DNA of 64,000 nucleotides from contig NZ_JANAIF010000009.1 in assembly GCF_024721015.1 (NCBI RefSeq), forward strand, positions 1 to 64,000, read 5' to 3'. The notes beneath the pieces are model-generated. The model saw only the letters and a list, made by a program, of their open reading frames with translations, was not told where the DNA came from and ran no database searches. Numbering within the stretch: the first letter of the stretch is position 1; every line of letters begins with the position of its first letter. This stretch comes from Xenorhabdus bovienii (GTDB lineage: Bacteria; Pseudomonadota; Gammaproteobacteria; Enterobacterales; Enterobacteriaceae). The position numbers were made by a program, and so were the translations under genes. Positions 21,101 to 30,900 of this stretch are shown here, in pieces.

Positions 21101-21717
21101 CCAACGTGCTGGTTCATCACGCCCTTTGGCCGCCCGGTTGAGCCAGAAGTATAGATAACATACGCCAGATGGGAAGAAGTCAGCCCGTTATCCGCCGGAT
21201 GCAAATCATCACTGTTTTGCCCGGACCACTGCGAGACATCGGCCTCCAAATCGATCACGCTGACATTTGTGCTCATCGCGTATTGATCCAGCAGCGCGCG
21301 AACGACAGCCGGCACCGCACCGTGAGACAACAAAGCACGGGGGGCAGCGTCATGCAGCATGTAGTCGAGCCTTTCAGCAGGATAGTGAGGGTCAAGAGGT
21401 ACGTAGGCTCCTCCGGCTTTCAGTACCGCCATCAGCGCAACCACCATTTCCATGCTGCGCTCTACGCACACGCCTACCAAAGTATCCGGGCCAACGTGCA
21501 AATCGTCTCTGAGGAATCGGGCCAGCCTGTTCGCCCTGCGGTTTAATTCTGCATAAGAGAGTGACTGCTCCCCGAATCGAACGGCAACCGCATCCGGTGT
21601 TTTTTCTACCTGCCGCTCAAACAGTTCATGAATGCAACAATTCAGGATAGTGTCCTCTGGCGCCCGGCTCTGGTTGGAATGATCAGAATGATTTTCTGAC
21701 AGTAACTGATTAAGCAT
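15178..21717 (-). CDS. NRPS, A(Ser)-T-C-A(Ser)-T-C
   Basis: 2179 residues. It begins directly with an adenylation domain (A1 about 25-540) and has no N-terminal C. T1 has LGGHSLLTLK (near 592). The first C domain (about 650-1080) starts with QDIYPLGALQQGM and has HHMTVDH (near 812). A2 (about 1110-1620) is followed by T2, AGGHSLLAV (near 1704). A terminal C domain ends the protein, with SHACIDG (near 1897). Both A domains give the same by-eye specificity code D-V-W-H-F-S-L-I-D-K, the serine pattern, and are almost identical over about 390 residues (see the repeats). The start ATG has an AGGA site 8 nt upstream and overlaps the previous stop by 8 bp. Protein order suggests it receives its chain from the C-terminal C domain of the KS-KR-ACP-C protein and passes it to the A-T-first TE protein. 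Confidence 0.93.
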   Translation of the reverse strand: MLNQLLSENHSDHSNQSRAPEDTILNCCIHELFERQVEKTPDAVAVRFGEQSLSYAELNRRANRLARFLRDDLHVGPDTLVGVCVERSMEMVVALMAVLKAGGAYVPLDPHYPAERLDYMLHDAAPRALLSHGAVPAVVRALLDQYAMSTNVSVIDLEADVSQWSGQNSDDLHPADNGLTSSHLAYVIYTSGSTGRPKGVMNQHVGVVNRLVWMQKAYRLNANDVVLQKTPFSFDVSVWEFFWPLMYGARLVVAKPEGHKDPAYLSALIQAHRITTLHFVPSMLSAFLDQAPSEVGDCLQRVFCSGEALPARSVHRFRERFAKVELHNLYGPTEAAIDVTAWNCCLDETDGLIPENVIPIGKPIDNIQLYILNAYGQPCPVGVAGELHIAGVGVARGYLNQPELTAEKFIKNPFSPALNGVMYRTGDLARYLPGGDIEYLGRNDFQVKLRGFRIELGEIEARLMKHPAVRDAVVLAQGESAEDKRLVGFVIVAERALQRQSRESVKESIQRLINDAVPDYMRLAAIVIVSGFPLSASGKIDRKSFPVVTFDELTAQDVEPPKNALEQTLVEVWSELLGVKNIGRNSHFFNLGGHSLLTLKMVLALRCRGLFVDGYTLYQYPVLSELATQLQVSDPQETRSDMAERSMVEASAWAQLSQKEIDALITAIPGGLANIQDIYPLGALQQGMIYHYLTNLAGDPYVLWQVVRFRNADLLHAYVDALRGTIARHDAFRVSVHHEGLSQPVQVVWRDAELTVEELKPTMDCDDPLVILKQHCDPAMLRFDITKAPLQRCLYCYDPKRDEWVLLHLIHHMTVDHTTVEKMQQEIEAQLRSEPPALIAPISFRQVNAGLFCATGAEEQKAFFDAMLRDYEPTPAPFGAGEYLGGNAVVVEAWRPLQERLCSQIRQQAKAHGVSAAAVFHLAWAKVIACLTGCNDVVFGTVLLGRMFAGENAENIMGPFINTLPIRVRLDNLAVFECLWNAQDTLTQLVRHEQASLALAQKSVQTSGTAPLFTSLLNYRHSEVRNIPSADPFQAMNPSSVNGVSYSGSMERTHYPVSVNIDDFTNDFVINAQVEQGLNPELICDYLQTALQEIVTALESAPERRMGRIHVLPVQEKDKLLWQWNQTESDFPRQVCLHTLIEEQARRTPDAIAVVFEDQVLSYAQLNQKANQLARFLRDDLHVGPDTLVGVCVERSIEMVVALLAVLKAGGAYIPLDPHYPAERLDYMLHDSAPRALLSHGAVPVVVRALLDQYVMSTNVSVIDLEADVSQWSGQNSDDLHPADNGLTSSHLAYVIYTSGSTGRPKGVMNQHVGVVNRLVWMQKAYRLNANDVVLQKTPFSFDVSVWEFFWPLMYGARLVVAKPEGHKDPAYLSALIQAHRITTLHFVPSMLSAFLDQAPSEVGDCLQRVFCSGEALPARSVHRFRERFAKVELHNLYGPTEAAIDVTAWNCCLDETDGLIPENVIPIGKPIDNIQLYILNAYGQPCPVGVAGELHIAGVGVARGYLNQPELTAEKFIKNPFSPALNGVMYRTGDLARYLPGGDIEYLGRNDFQVKLRGFRIELGEVEAALLSHDSVKECVVLVREDMPGDARLVAYVTPASGYADQVPEERNQTLRAHLQTNLPPFMMPSNLLWLDMFPLTANGKLDRKALPSPADAPMGQTITVQPPQEGTETRLAQLWAELLNLNTNAIGRQSHFFEAGGHSLLAVALMARIQQAFSVSLLLSAIVEHLDLASQAELIETEIEKGNAARENGDRANLTEPIEPTPVEQIRALPTQKAIYKAVKLNSQNLSNNSFMALSFDDDVEPDLKQLRNLLQSVFSRHESLRAQFTLAGDELYLRPARRFLFRLEKRQTLGSLEEDLRDFIRPFSLEDGMNVRGRWVVDGRHPLLLLDFSHACIDGSGLMQILSELAAENDPAPSGTRLATYSELFYSREFAALRQEHADFWRTQLQEWSPLVHAQDTESVTHTCLITLDDGLKGQIETLTSRLKISVPEFFMAAFLLFKARLDYQPAQFNPHDQLTSMIFHGRDRLDQQAVIAPLMSVLPVRVRLRGETMEPEMIHEVSTAVRAACRHYLFDVEELTVRYPALAKQALSPTSFFGYFQKEGFDGRIAGSLCRQLETPNVAGGQLHWNLTCEIAEHTTGFDVHLEALSFRTRSDVGNWEALFKSILQSALSVE
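17041..18201 (-). repeat. Adenylation-domain core repeat, copy in module 2 of the Ser-Ser NRPS
   Basis: This block matches 20365-21525 in direct orientation at a constant offset of 3324 bp, the length of one C-A-T module. By eye, 17041-17954 is identical to its partner. Only six single-base differences appear across 17955-18201. Flanking sequence on both sides diverges sharply. Pattern expected of a recent module duplication or gene conversion restricted to the A-domain core. Confidence 0.9.
20365..21525 (-). repeat. Adenylation-domain core repeat, copy in module 1 of the Ser-Ser NRPS
   Basis: Partner of 17041-18201. It covers A-domain motifs from the region before A2 to about A8, including all specificity-code positions, so both modules must select the same substrate (serine by code). 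Differences between copies cluster at the N-terminal end of the domain, near 21279-21451. Confidence 0.9.
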
Positions 21718-24700
21718 AACTCTCTTCCTTTAACTCAATGAGCTGACCGTTTTTCATTGTGATCAGGACATCTGCTTCCGAAAAATATTCGTCATCATGG
21801 GTCACGACAAACACGATACGATTCTGGGCTTTCAACATAGGAAGCCATTCCTTGTAAAATCGGGCCTTAGAACGAGGGTCCTGATCCGCCGCCCATTCGT
21901 CCAGAACGACCAGAGGGCTGGGGTCAGCCAACAGCATGGCCAAAGAAAGACGCTTGCGTTGACCCGTTGATAATTTGATGTTGTCGAAATCACCATCACT
22001 CAGAAGCGTGGCTTTTTGCGTCAATCCCAACAGCGCGATGTTCTGGTTGACAGCCTCCCGCAACGGCAATAGTGCGGGGTCATAAACCCGTTTAAATAAC
22101 CAGTTATCGCTGAAGATTGCCCGCGTGTGTTCCAACAGTTGACGCTGGGAAGCCTCTTCACCATTTATCCTTATCATGCCTTGGGCAGGGACGTACAAGC
22201 CTGCCAGAATCATAGCCAGCGTACTTTTACCGGAACCATTGCCACCGGTCAGAAAATAGCTTTTTCCACTTTCCGCTTTCAATGAAATTGGCCCTACACC
22301 GAAACATTCTCCTCCCGTGGCCGGATAGTGAAAATGCACCGCAGACAGTTCAAGCGTCTTCACGTCCTGAATTTTCGGCTTCGTCTCGGCAGGAGAGTCG
22401 GCCTGAATTGACTGACTGAACATCACCATATTATTCATCAGGCTTTTCAGTCTGATAAGTTCAGGCATGGCCGACATCACCGCGTTAAGCGGCCCGATGA
22501 GGTACAGCAGAATGATCAGATATTCTTTCGACACATTACCGTCAAAATGAGGGATCAGGAGCGGAAACATCAACGCCACCGCAACCAGTAAAATGGTGAG
22601 CAATGACTCGCCGATAAAGAATGCATTTAAAAAACCGATATCGTACTGAATTCTCAACGCTTTAAAACGATCCGACACAGCCAGCGCATGACGATAGAAG
22701 CTATGTTTTACCGCTTCACGCCGCAGTCCTTTATAACCTTTCTGCAAATCTTCCACGGTATCCATAAACTCGCTACGGATGCTTAATGCTTGAGGCATAA
22801 TGCGATTGGCTCGTTCAGAAATGCAGTAATAGAGCACGATCATGGGCAAAGCGCAGGCCAACAGGACAGAAGTGGCTACAGGCGACTTGAACACCATCAA
22901 GTAGGTGAATAAAAAGATAATCGTCAACAAATTGGCGAAGAAAGGCACGAAAGCCAGAACGCTTTTCGCTAATTCTTGCGAATTCTCCCCAACGACGGAC
23001 TGTATTTTCCCCGAAGATAGCTGTTCGATGTTTTTGTAATCCGACGCCAGCAGTTTCCGGATGATCTCCATCCGCCAGCCCTGCACAAAAGAATGCCCAA
23101 AGCGCATGATCTGTTGTTCAGCCGCTTTACGGGTGGAAATGTAGAAGTAGATGCAGCTAAACAGCAGCACAGCGCTGTACAGCAAATACGTAGATGGGCT
23201 ATCGATAGCCTGAATGATGAATAAAACCAATGCGGAATTGAGCAGTCCGGAAATGACCGTCAGACCGACGATTTTAGCAATCATCAAAGAGGAAAAAGTC
23301 TTACTGGTATATCTGTCGCTGCGCTGGGTCACCAGAAAAAAGAACAGACTGATAGCGTTGACGAAGAACAACAACCCTACGACAGCAATGGGCAGGCTTA
23401 ACGGCCCCCAAACCAGTAGATTTGCCCAGCTTAAGCCCGACAATAGCGGCGGTGTAATCGCCAGCACGGACACAAGAACGACATTCTGCACGAGGAGCCG
23501 ACTGAGAAAAGAGCGCCAGACCGGTTTTCCCGCAGTGCTTTCTGCGGATCGGACAAAACTTTCTTGTATTATCGCCGTCTCCACCCGGCTCGCCAAAGCA
23601 CTTGCTCTATCGGGAACCGGCTCATCGCGACCGCCTTTATCCTTGTTCCCCCTTTTATACATGACCGCCACTAAAAGCAGCGCCCCACCGAGCCAGAAAA
23701 TCACAGCCACTACCGTGGAGAGCCAGTCCTGATCATCAGTGGGGAAATTTTCCGGCAAACCTGCCGGAGAAGCACCACGCAGGTGTTCGAATATCGCCTG
23801 CCCCAATTGAATCACCTGAGGGCTGTTGCTGTTACCTAACAGGGAAACACCCACGCCAGCCTTCGGATCAAACGCAACATAGGCTGTGGCATTGGGATTC
23901 TGACCCGGATGGCTCCAGCTTGTGGTTACGTCAGTTTTCACATCCCAACCATAAGCGTACCCCGCATCGCCATTGCCACCGTGAGGACGTTTTGCCTGCT
24001 CCAGCGCCGCATATAATGCAGACAGCTTTTCATCGCCATTACCCTTGTCGCTAGCCAAGGGTTGCTGATGCAGTAAGAACTTCAACCAAATAGCCATATC
24101 CTGCGGAGTACTGAGCACATAACCTGCGGGTGTATTTTGCAGATAACGGGGCGCATCATACGGCTGTGCGGTGGTAAAACTGATTTTATATCCCGGAATG
24201 CGCGCAGATTCAGCGGTACTCCCCTCCGCCGGCAAATCGCCCTCCACAGTTGTATTTTTCATTCCCAAAGGCAAAAAGATTTTTTCCCGCATCAGGGTCG
24301 CAAACGATTTTCCCGTCGCCCGTTCAGCCGCCAAACCCAACAGGCTGTAATTCAGCGTGGCATACTCCTCTTTGGCGCCGACGGGATAGGCCAGCGGGAT
24401 CTCCTTCAGCAATACCGGCAGTTTAGCTAAAGCATCAGACTCATCATAGGGTCGCAGCAAGTCTATCGTATCGCCTGAAATACCGCTGGTATGGAACAAC
24501 AGGTTTTTAAGTAGCACGGCGGAGTAGCCCATTTCCGGACGCTCCGCCAGCTCGGGTATCCATTGCGTAATCGCATCCTGCCGATTGAGTACACCTTCCT
24601 GCTCCAGCAACGCAATCAGCAACCCAGTAAAGGCTTTGGAGCTGGAGGCGAGTTCGAATGTACCTGCCTCCTCCTTGCCCAGTCGCCATGTACGGACTTT

Positions 24701-24910
24701 ATCGCCGACGATGACACTCAGTCCGCCAGTGGGAACTTGCGCAACATCCCAACGACGACTCAGCTCACCGACTATCTGCTCCAGATCAGGATCTTGCTTC
24801 TGGCTGATAACCTGTTTCTGATCGATCGTGTCAGCGAACACGCTGCCCACCAGCGCGAGATAGATAGCGACTAAAAAAATGCCTATCCGGATCAATCCAG
24901 AGTTACTCAT
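21710..24910 (-). CDS. Prodrug-activating serine peptidase fused to an ABC exporter
   Basis: Start at 24910: this ATG overlaps the upstream stop by 8 bp and opens with a clear signal sequence ending VGSVFA. Predicted 1066 residues. Residues 30-390 are a beta-lactamase-fold (class C-like) serine hydrolase with S89-x-x-K92, Tyr183 in E-Y-A-T-L-N-Y, and H-P-G at 334-336. Three membrane spans follow (DWLSTVVAVIF and two more), as in ClbP/XcnG-type D-asparaginyl peptidases. The remaining half is an ABC exporter of the cyclic-peptide (PvdE/SyrD) type: six-helix membrane domain, Walker A GGNGSGKST, signature LSTGQRKRL, Walker B LVVLDEW and H-loop THDD. Role inferred: exports the acyl-D-Asn prodrug and cleaves the acyl-D-Asn cap in the periplasm. 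The third residue of the usual Y-S-N triad is Thr here. Confidence 0.88.
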   Translation of the reverse strand: MSNSGLIRIGIFLVAIYLALVGSVFADTIDQKQVISQKQDPDLEQIVGELSRRWDVAQVPTGGLSVIVGDKVRTWRLGKEEAGTFELASSSKAFTGLLIALLEQEGVLNRQDAITQWIPELAERPEMGYSAVLLKNLLFHTSGISGDTIDLLRPYDESDALAKLPVLLKEIPLAYPVGAKEEYATLNYSLLGLAAERATGKSFATLMREKIFLPLGMKNTTVEGDLPAEGSTAESARIPGYKISFTTAQPYDAPRYLQNTPAGYVLSTPQDMAIWLKFLLHQQPLASDKGNGDEKLSALYAALEQAKRPHGGNGDAGYAYGWDVKTDVTTSWSHPGQNPNATAYVAFDPKAGVGVSLLGNSNSPQVIQLGQAIFEHLRGASPAGLPENFPTDDQDWLSTVVAVIFWLGGALLLVAVMYKRGNKDKGGRDEPVPDRASALASRVETAIIQESFVRSAESTAGKPVWRSFLSRLLVQNVVLVSVLAITPPLLSGLSWANLLVWGPLSLPIAVVGLLFFVNAISLFFFLVTQRSDRYTSKTFSSLMIAKIVGLTVISGLLNSALVLFIIQAIDSPSTYLLYSAVLLFSCIYFYISTRKAAEQQIMRFGHSFVQGWRMEIIRKLLASDYKNIEQLSSGKIQSVVGENSQELAKSVLAFVPFFANLLTIIFLFTYLMVFKSPVATSVLLACALPMIVLYYCISERANRIMPQALSIRSEFMDTVEDLQKGYKGLRREAVKHSFYRHALAVSDRFKALRIQYDIGFLNAFFIGESLLTILLVAVALMFPLLIPHFDGNVSKEYLIILLYLIGPLNAVMSAMPELIRLKSLMNNMVMFSQSIQADSPAETKPKIQDVKTLELSAVHFHYPATGGECFGVGPISLKAESGKSYFLTGGNGSGKSTLAMILAGLYVPAQGMIRINGEEASQRQLLEHTRAIFSDNWLFKRVYDPALLPLREAVNQNIALLGLTQKATLLSDGDFDNIKLSTGQRKRLSLAMLLADPSPLVVLDEWAADQDPRSKARFYKEWLPMLKAQNRIVFVVTHDDEYFSEADVLITMKNGQLIELKEESYA

Positions 24911-27900
24911 TGTCTTCACTCCCCTGACCGGGCATATCCTCACCGGACACAACGCCGCGTAATTTGCGACGAGCCTGCAACGTGCGCCGTTTATCTCCCA
25001 GCCCTTGTTGCGGCATCTGCGGTTCTTCTGCAACGGATTGCTCCGGTGCCAGCTCTTTGCTCAATTCCCGCAAAGAGGCGGCCTTAAACAGCAGCGCTAC
25101 CGGTATATCCCGCTCCAGCCGTTGCTCCAGTCTTTTGGCGAATTGAATAAGATCCAGCGAAGTTGCCCCCAAGGAGAAGAAACTGGCGTCCACGTCCAGA
25201 CCGTCAACACCGAGAAATCCTTCCAGAATAGTGCGCATAGCCTGCAATAAATCGTCCGCATTTGCGCCCTTAAGCGATCCGTCTGCGTCTCCATCGACGG
25301 CGGCTGGCGCATTCCGCGTTGAGCCAGAACTGAATAACATCTGCTGAGTATGCCGTTGCTTTTCTAAAACTGAGCCGATGGGAAGTTTAGAAACAGCGAC
25401 ATAAGGCAATTTGGTTTGACCGACAAGCGCCGCCATCGCCACGGCTATCTGCGTTCCTTCTAAATTGGATAATCCCTCTGCTTTCAGCTTTTCTACGAAG
25501 CTAAGTGCTTTGCCGCGTTCTTCCATCGCGATGACAATCTTGCCGATATGTCGCCCCTGAGCCATGAACTGAAATGCCTCAGTGATCTCTTTGGCGGGAT
25601 AAACTTTTGTCGGCAAAGGCTTAAGTACCTCGTCCTCCAACAGTGCGGCAACCTCAGCCCAAGCCTCCTGATAAGCGGGATGTTCGGCACCCGCCTGCAC
25701 GGCGTGGAAGCTGCCGCCTTCCGCAAAAATAGACAGTCCCAGTTGCCAGTTTTGCAGGATATCCCGTAAGCCAAGCTCCAGAAATCGGCCTTGCGGCGCC
25801 AATAAAGAGAGACTTTCTTCCAGCAATTCTCCTGCCAGCGCATTGAGGATCACATCAAAAGGCCGATCTCCCAGCTCACGGCGGAAAATATCACCGAACT
25901 CTCGCGTTCTGGAATTTGCTGCGCCTTGTGCACCCATTTCTCTGAGCAATCGGCGTTTTTCTTCGCTGCCCACTGTCACCCAAACTTCCGCGCCTAAATA
26001 CAGGGCAATCTGCATCGCCGCCATGCCGACACCCCCCGCCGCGGAATGGATCAGGATACGTTCACCCTTTTTCAGATTGGCCGCGTGCTTCAAGGCAATC
26101 CAAGCGGTGGTGAAAGCTACCGGAACCCCCGCGGCCTGTTGAAAGCCAAGTGTCCGTGGAATAGGTGCGACAACGCGCTGCGGCATAATAACGTGTTCAG
26201 CCAGGCAGCTATGTCCCGCACACATCACGCGATCACCAACGCGAATACCGTTAACCTGCCGCCCAACGCGGGTGACAATACCTGCCGCCTCCTGGCCAAA
26301 AGTCATGGTCGGGTCGGCAGGGGCCGGCAATACGCCGAGCGCAATCAACACGTCCTTAAAATTCAGTCCCGCCGCCTTAACCTGAATTTCCACATCCAGC
26401 GGGCCAGGCTCTTTGCGTGTTTCAGATTGTGAGCTAAAAGAAAAATCGACGCTTCCTGCGTCTCTGGCATTCAAGCGCATGACGGTGTGTTGCAAAGCAG
26501 CGGATGCATCAACCAGCAACAAATCACTGATTGCCACTAACAGATTGTCTTCCTCAGAATAAATATTCACCTGCAATAACTTGTTGGCACCCAGATCCTG
26601 AATTTGGACGTGGCTTTTCACTCTGTCGCACATGGGCGCGAATTGAGTGAAAGCCCCTATTGAGATGGGGGCAAACTGTCCATCTTCATGCTCCGGAGAG
26701 GCAATGAGGGTCGCCGTGTCCAACAACGCGACGTGAAGACCGGAGGCTTCTGCTTCACCCCGATAGGTAATGGGAAGCTGTAACAGATTCAACACTTCAT
26801 TGATTCCGGTCTGATCAACCGCGATCACATTTTGCCAGCGGGGACCGAATGTCAGCGCCCCTTTCGGGCTGACGCCGATGTTATCTTTGGCGCTAAACAG
26901 GTTCAGGAGCGGCGGCTGGGAAGGAAGGGTTTTTAAGGAAACGGTTTCGCCAGAAAGTGCAGTATGACCGTCACGGTATTTAATTTTACCGCTGGCATGT
27001 TTAAGCCAGGTTTCAGGGGAAAACTTGCCATTGCCGGAAAATAACTCAAAGGCGTTCAAGTCGTCCGCAAAGATCACTGCGACATCAAGCTCCGCGTCGT
27101 TAGCCACCACCAACGGCCTCTCAATGGCGATCTCCTGTAATGAGAATGCCTCTGCCGCCACCGCTTGCCACTCAATCAACGCGCGATGTACCAGAACTAC
27201 CATTCCCATGGCGGGCATCACAGCAGTCGCTGCATCGATACGGTGCTCATCAAGCCACCAATCATTCTTGGCGCACAACCGATGCCGCCAGATTGGGGCG
27301 TCGGATATCGTGTCCTGTACCGGATTTTTAAGCGCACGATCTAATTGCTGCGCGGAGCGGGTTGCCATGCCTGATTCAGCCCAATCATCCCAGGCAATAG
27401 CCAGCGCTTTGCCGCCTTTGTTGCGGATCTGATCCGCGTAGGCTTCCAGACAGGCATTGGCGGCAACATAAGCGATTTGACCGATCTTTTCCTTGGGCAG
27501 CAAATTACCCAGACTGGAAAACAACAACAGCGCCGGATTGCCAAATCTACTCAGGTTATCGCTGAGGAAGCGGGTTCCCGCCACCTTGGGCGCCAGCGTT
27601 GCAATCGATTCTGCCTCAGAACGCATTTGCAACATGGCGCCCTCTCCGCGCCCAGCGGTATGGAATACGTAATCGATCCCCTCTCCCCGCGCAGCCAATT
27701 GGAATACGGGGGCAAAAGCTTGCGCCAGAGATTCGTCATCGCCCAAATCCGCCTGCAACAACTCTACCCGGCTTCCCTTGGCTTCAAGGTTCAGCACCCA
27801 GCGCAAAAATTTCGCGTGGGAACCGTTGCTTTCAATCTCCATCGGCCAATCCCGCTTTTTCGGCAGGGATTTCCGCACCAACAATAAGAGATTACAATGA

Positions 27901-30900
27901 TAAACCTGCGCTAAATGTTCGGCGATAGCCGCGCCCATGCCGCCATTGGCGCCAGTAACAAGCACCCAACTATTTCGGCTGATGTCCGGCAGTGGGTGCG
28001 TCAAAGCTTGTTTTTGCACTTGCGACGTTACCCGCCGTTGCCAAAAATCGTTCTGGCGGAAACAATAGAATTGACCGCCATGCCAGTCCTGATTTATCCA
28101 AGGTTGTAATCCACGGGCAACGTTCTCTACTTCCGAATTCTCCAGATCCACACAGAGGGCAGTAATGTTGGGGTATTCTTCCGGCAGGATCAGCAACGGC
28201 CCCAGAAGCTGGTTTTTTTCTGCATTCAGCGTCTCCGAACCACTCCATGCCGCCATTTCGGTTGTGGGGAAGAACAGCCGTATTTTCGGTGCAAAACGTT
28301 GAGTTGCGCTCCATCTCGCCAGAACAGTTGGCAGCCAGAACGCCCAGAACTGCGCCTGCCGTGCATCCAGATCATCCAGCAATCCGGTAACAATAATATC
28401 CATCGCGGCGGACACTGCCAGCCCTTGCTGCAACAGCCAGCCTTCCAGCTCAGCATAAAGGTTGGCGTCGCTGCCCCGCCAGTTCGCACTCTCAATAAAC
28501 GTCAGTTGACGGTTATTCAGTTCCAGCGCCTCAGCCAGACGACGTTCTCTTTCCTGAACCTGTGGGCAAATTATCCAGGTTGTCGGCGTGTCCCCTGATT
28601 GGGCGGCGTTCTCCGGCGTGGATGAGTTGATTTTTTCCCACTCCAGCCCGTAATAATGCGAACCGAAAAACAGAGATGAAATTGTCTGAGCCGCTTTTGT
28701 ACTCGCTTGTGGCAGACAAACCCGACGTTCAAAAGCGTGACCGGGCAGGTGCGTTTTCGTTATGGTACGTTCGATGGATGTCTGCGGATGAATTCTGCTC
28801 CAATCAATGCCACCGCCCTGTATCCAGACCTTGGCAATGAATTGCAACGTTGAATTTATCTCGTGATCCGCGCCGCCCGTGCCTAAAGTCGGAACCCATC
28901 TCTCCCCATTCAGATGCAGCCATTTACGCGTGTGCTGCAACAAATCCATGCCAACCCCTATTTGCGCGAAGAGTGACTCGGGATGCTCCTGAGCCACCTG
29001 CTTTAAAGCAGCACCCAATTGCACAGGGGACAGCATTTGATTGATCCAATATTGCGGGTCGCACATCTCATCCGCTTCAATTTTCCGCCCCAAAGCGGTT
29101 GAATAGATAGCACACTGCGCGGGTTGCAGATCATAACTTTTCAGCAGGTCACCAAACGCTTTCGCCGCTGGCTCAATCATCGGTGTATGGAAGGCGTGAG
29201 AAACCGCCACCCGCTTGAAAGCAAAGCCGTGCTGCGTCAGCCAGGTCTCTGCGTCTGCGACCAATCCCTCCCCTGTCGCCAGTGTCCACGTTCCCGGGCT
29301 GAGTTCGGATATACGCCAAAGCATCGCCGGAAAATCACCGTCAAAGTCTTCCTTGCTATGCTTGCGGCTGGCTGCAAAGACCGCGCCTTTTGGCATGGAA
29401 TCCATCAGCCCTGCCCGTGCAACAACCAGCTCCATTCCTTCTTCGATGCTGAACACACCGGCGATAGCTGCCGCAGCGAATTCTCCCAGACTAAACCCTA
29501 ACAAGGCCGTAGGTTTACAGCCTAGTTTCTGTAGCCAAACACCCAACGCTGCCTGAACCGCATATAAAATGGGCTGGAGATAAAGGGTTGACAGTTGTTC
29601 AGGTCGCCTAATACTGTCAATTAATGTCTGTTGATCAATCAATGCCGCTTTTTGAACGGATAACAGTGCCGCGGCTTTATCCAGCAGCCCCAGATAAATG
29701 TCACCGAACTCCGGATATTCAGCCGCCAAACGCAGGCCCATTTCCGGCGATTGCGAACCTTGCCCCGGAAACAACCAGACTAACTCTGCCATCGGTGCAT
29801 AAGCGCCCTCCATCAGCGTCCAGTTATCAAGCTGCTGTTGCCAGTTATCGCGATGGTTGGCAACAAAAGCGGCGCGACAAGGATATTCGGTTCGGTTTTC
29901 CTGTAACTGCCGGGCGATCACTTCAAGGTTTGATGCTTCTTCTTCGACTAATCCCTGATTAATCAGGCTGAGATGGATGGAATAAGACTCTGCCAATCGC
30001 GCCAACGCACTGGGAGATTTGGCCGAGAGCGGCAGTATTTGCGCGGGTACCCTGTGAGAGGCTTCTTCACTGACGGTTTCCGGCGGCTGTTCAAGCAAGA
30101 CATGAACATTGGTTCCACCGATACCGAATGAGCTGACGCCAGCGCGTCGAATCGCCTGCTTTGCCGGCCAGTCGGTGGCTTGAGTCGGCACCCAGAAGGG
30201 CGTATTGTCCAGATCCAGATGTGGATTGGGTTTATTGAAATGTAACGAAGGCGGAATCTTACCAAAACGGACGCTCAAAGCGGCTTTTATCAGCCCGGCA
30301 ATACCGGCGGCGGCATCCAGATGCCCCATGTTGGATTTGACGCTCCCCACGGCGCAGCGGAATTGTTGCAGTTCGTCCGGAGAGAGCAGTTCCCGCGCAA
30401 CATTATTCAGCGCCTGAATTTCTATCGGATCGCCAAGGACAGTAGCGGTGCCGTGTGCCTCGATCATGCCCAGACTCGAAAACGGAATATCCGCCAGCCG
30501 ATAGACTTGTGAGATAACTTCTGCCTGCCCCTGCACACTGGGAGCCTCAAAGCTCACTTTTCTATCGCCGTCATTGTTCATGCCAGATTCGACGATAACG
30601 GCATGAATGGGGTCACCGTCCGCGAGCGCGTCTTCCAGCAATTTTAACAACACGACTGCCACGCCGTTACCGTTCACCGTCCCTTTCCCGTCATCAGAGA
30701 ACGTTTTGCAGTGCCCGTCCGGCGACAGGATCATCCCATCCTGATGTAAATAACCGCCTGCCACCGGATCAGTGATACATGCGCCACCCGCCAGCGCCAT
30801 TTCGCACTCACCCGCTAAAAGAGCCTTGCAAGCCAGATGGACAGCGGATAATGACGTCGAACAGGCGGATTGTACGTGCACCGCAGGGCCATTCAATTTC

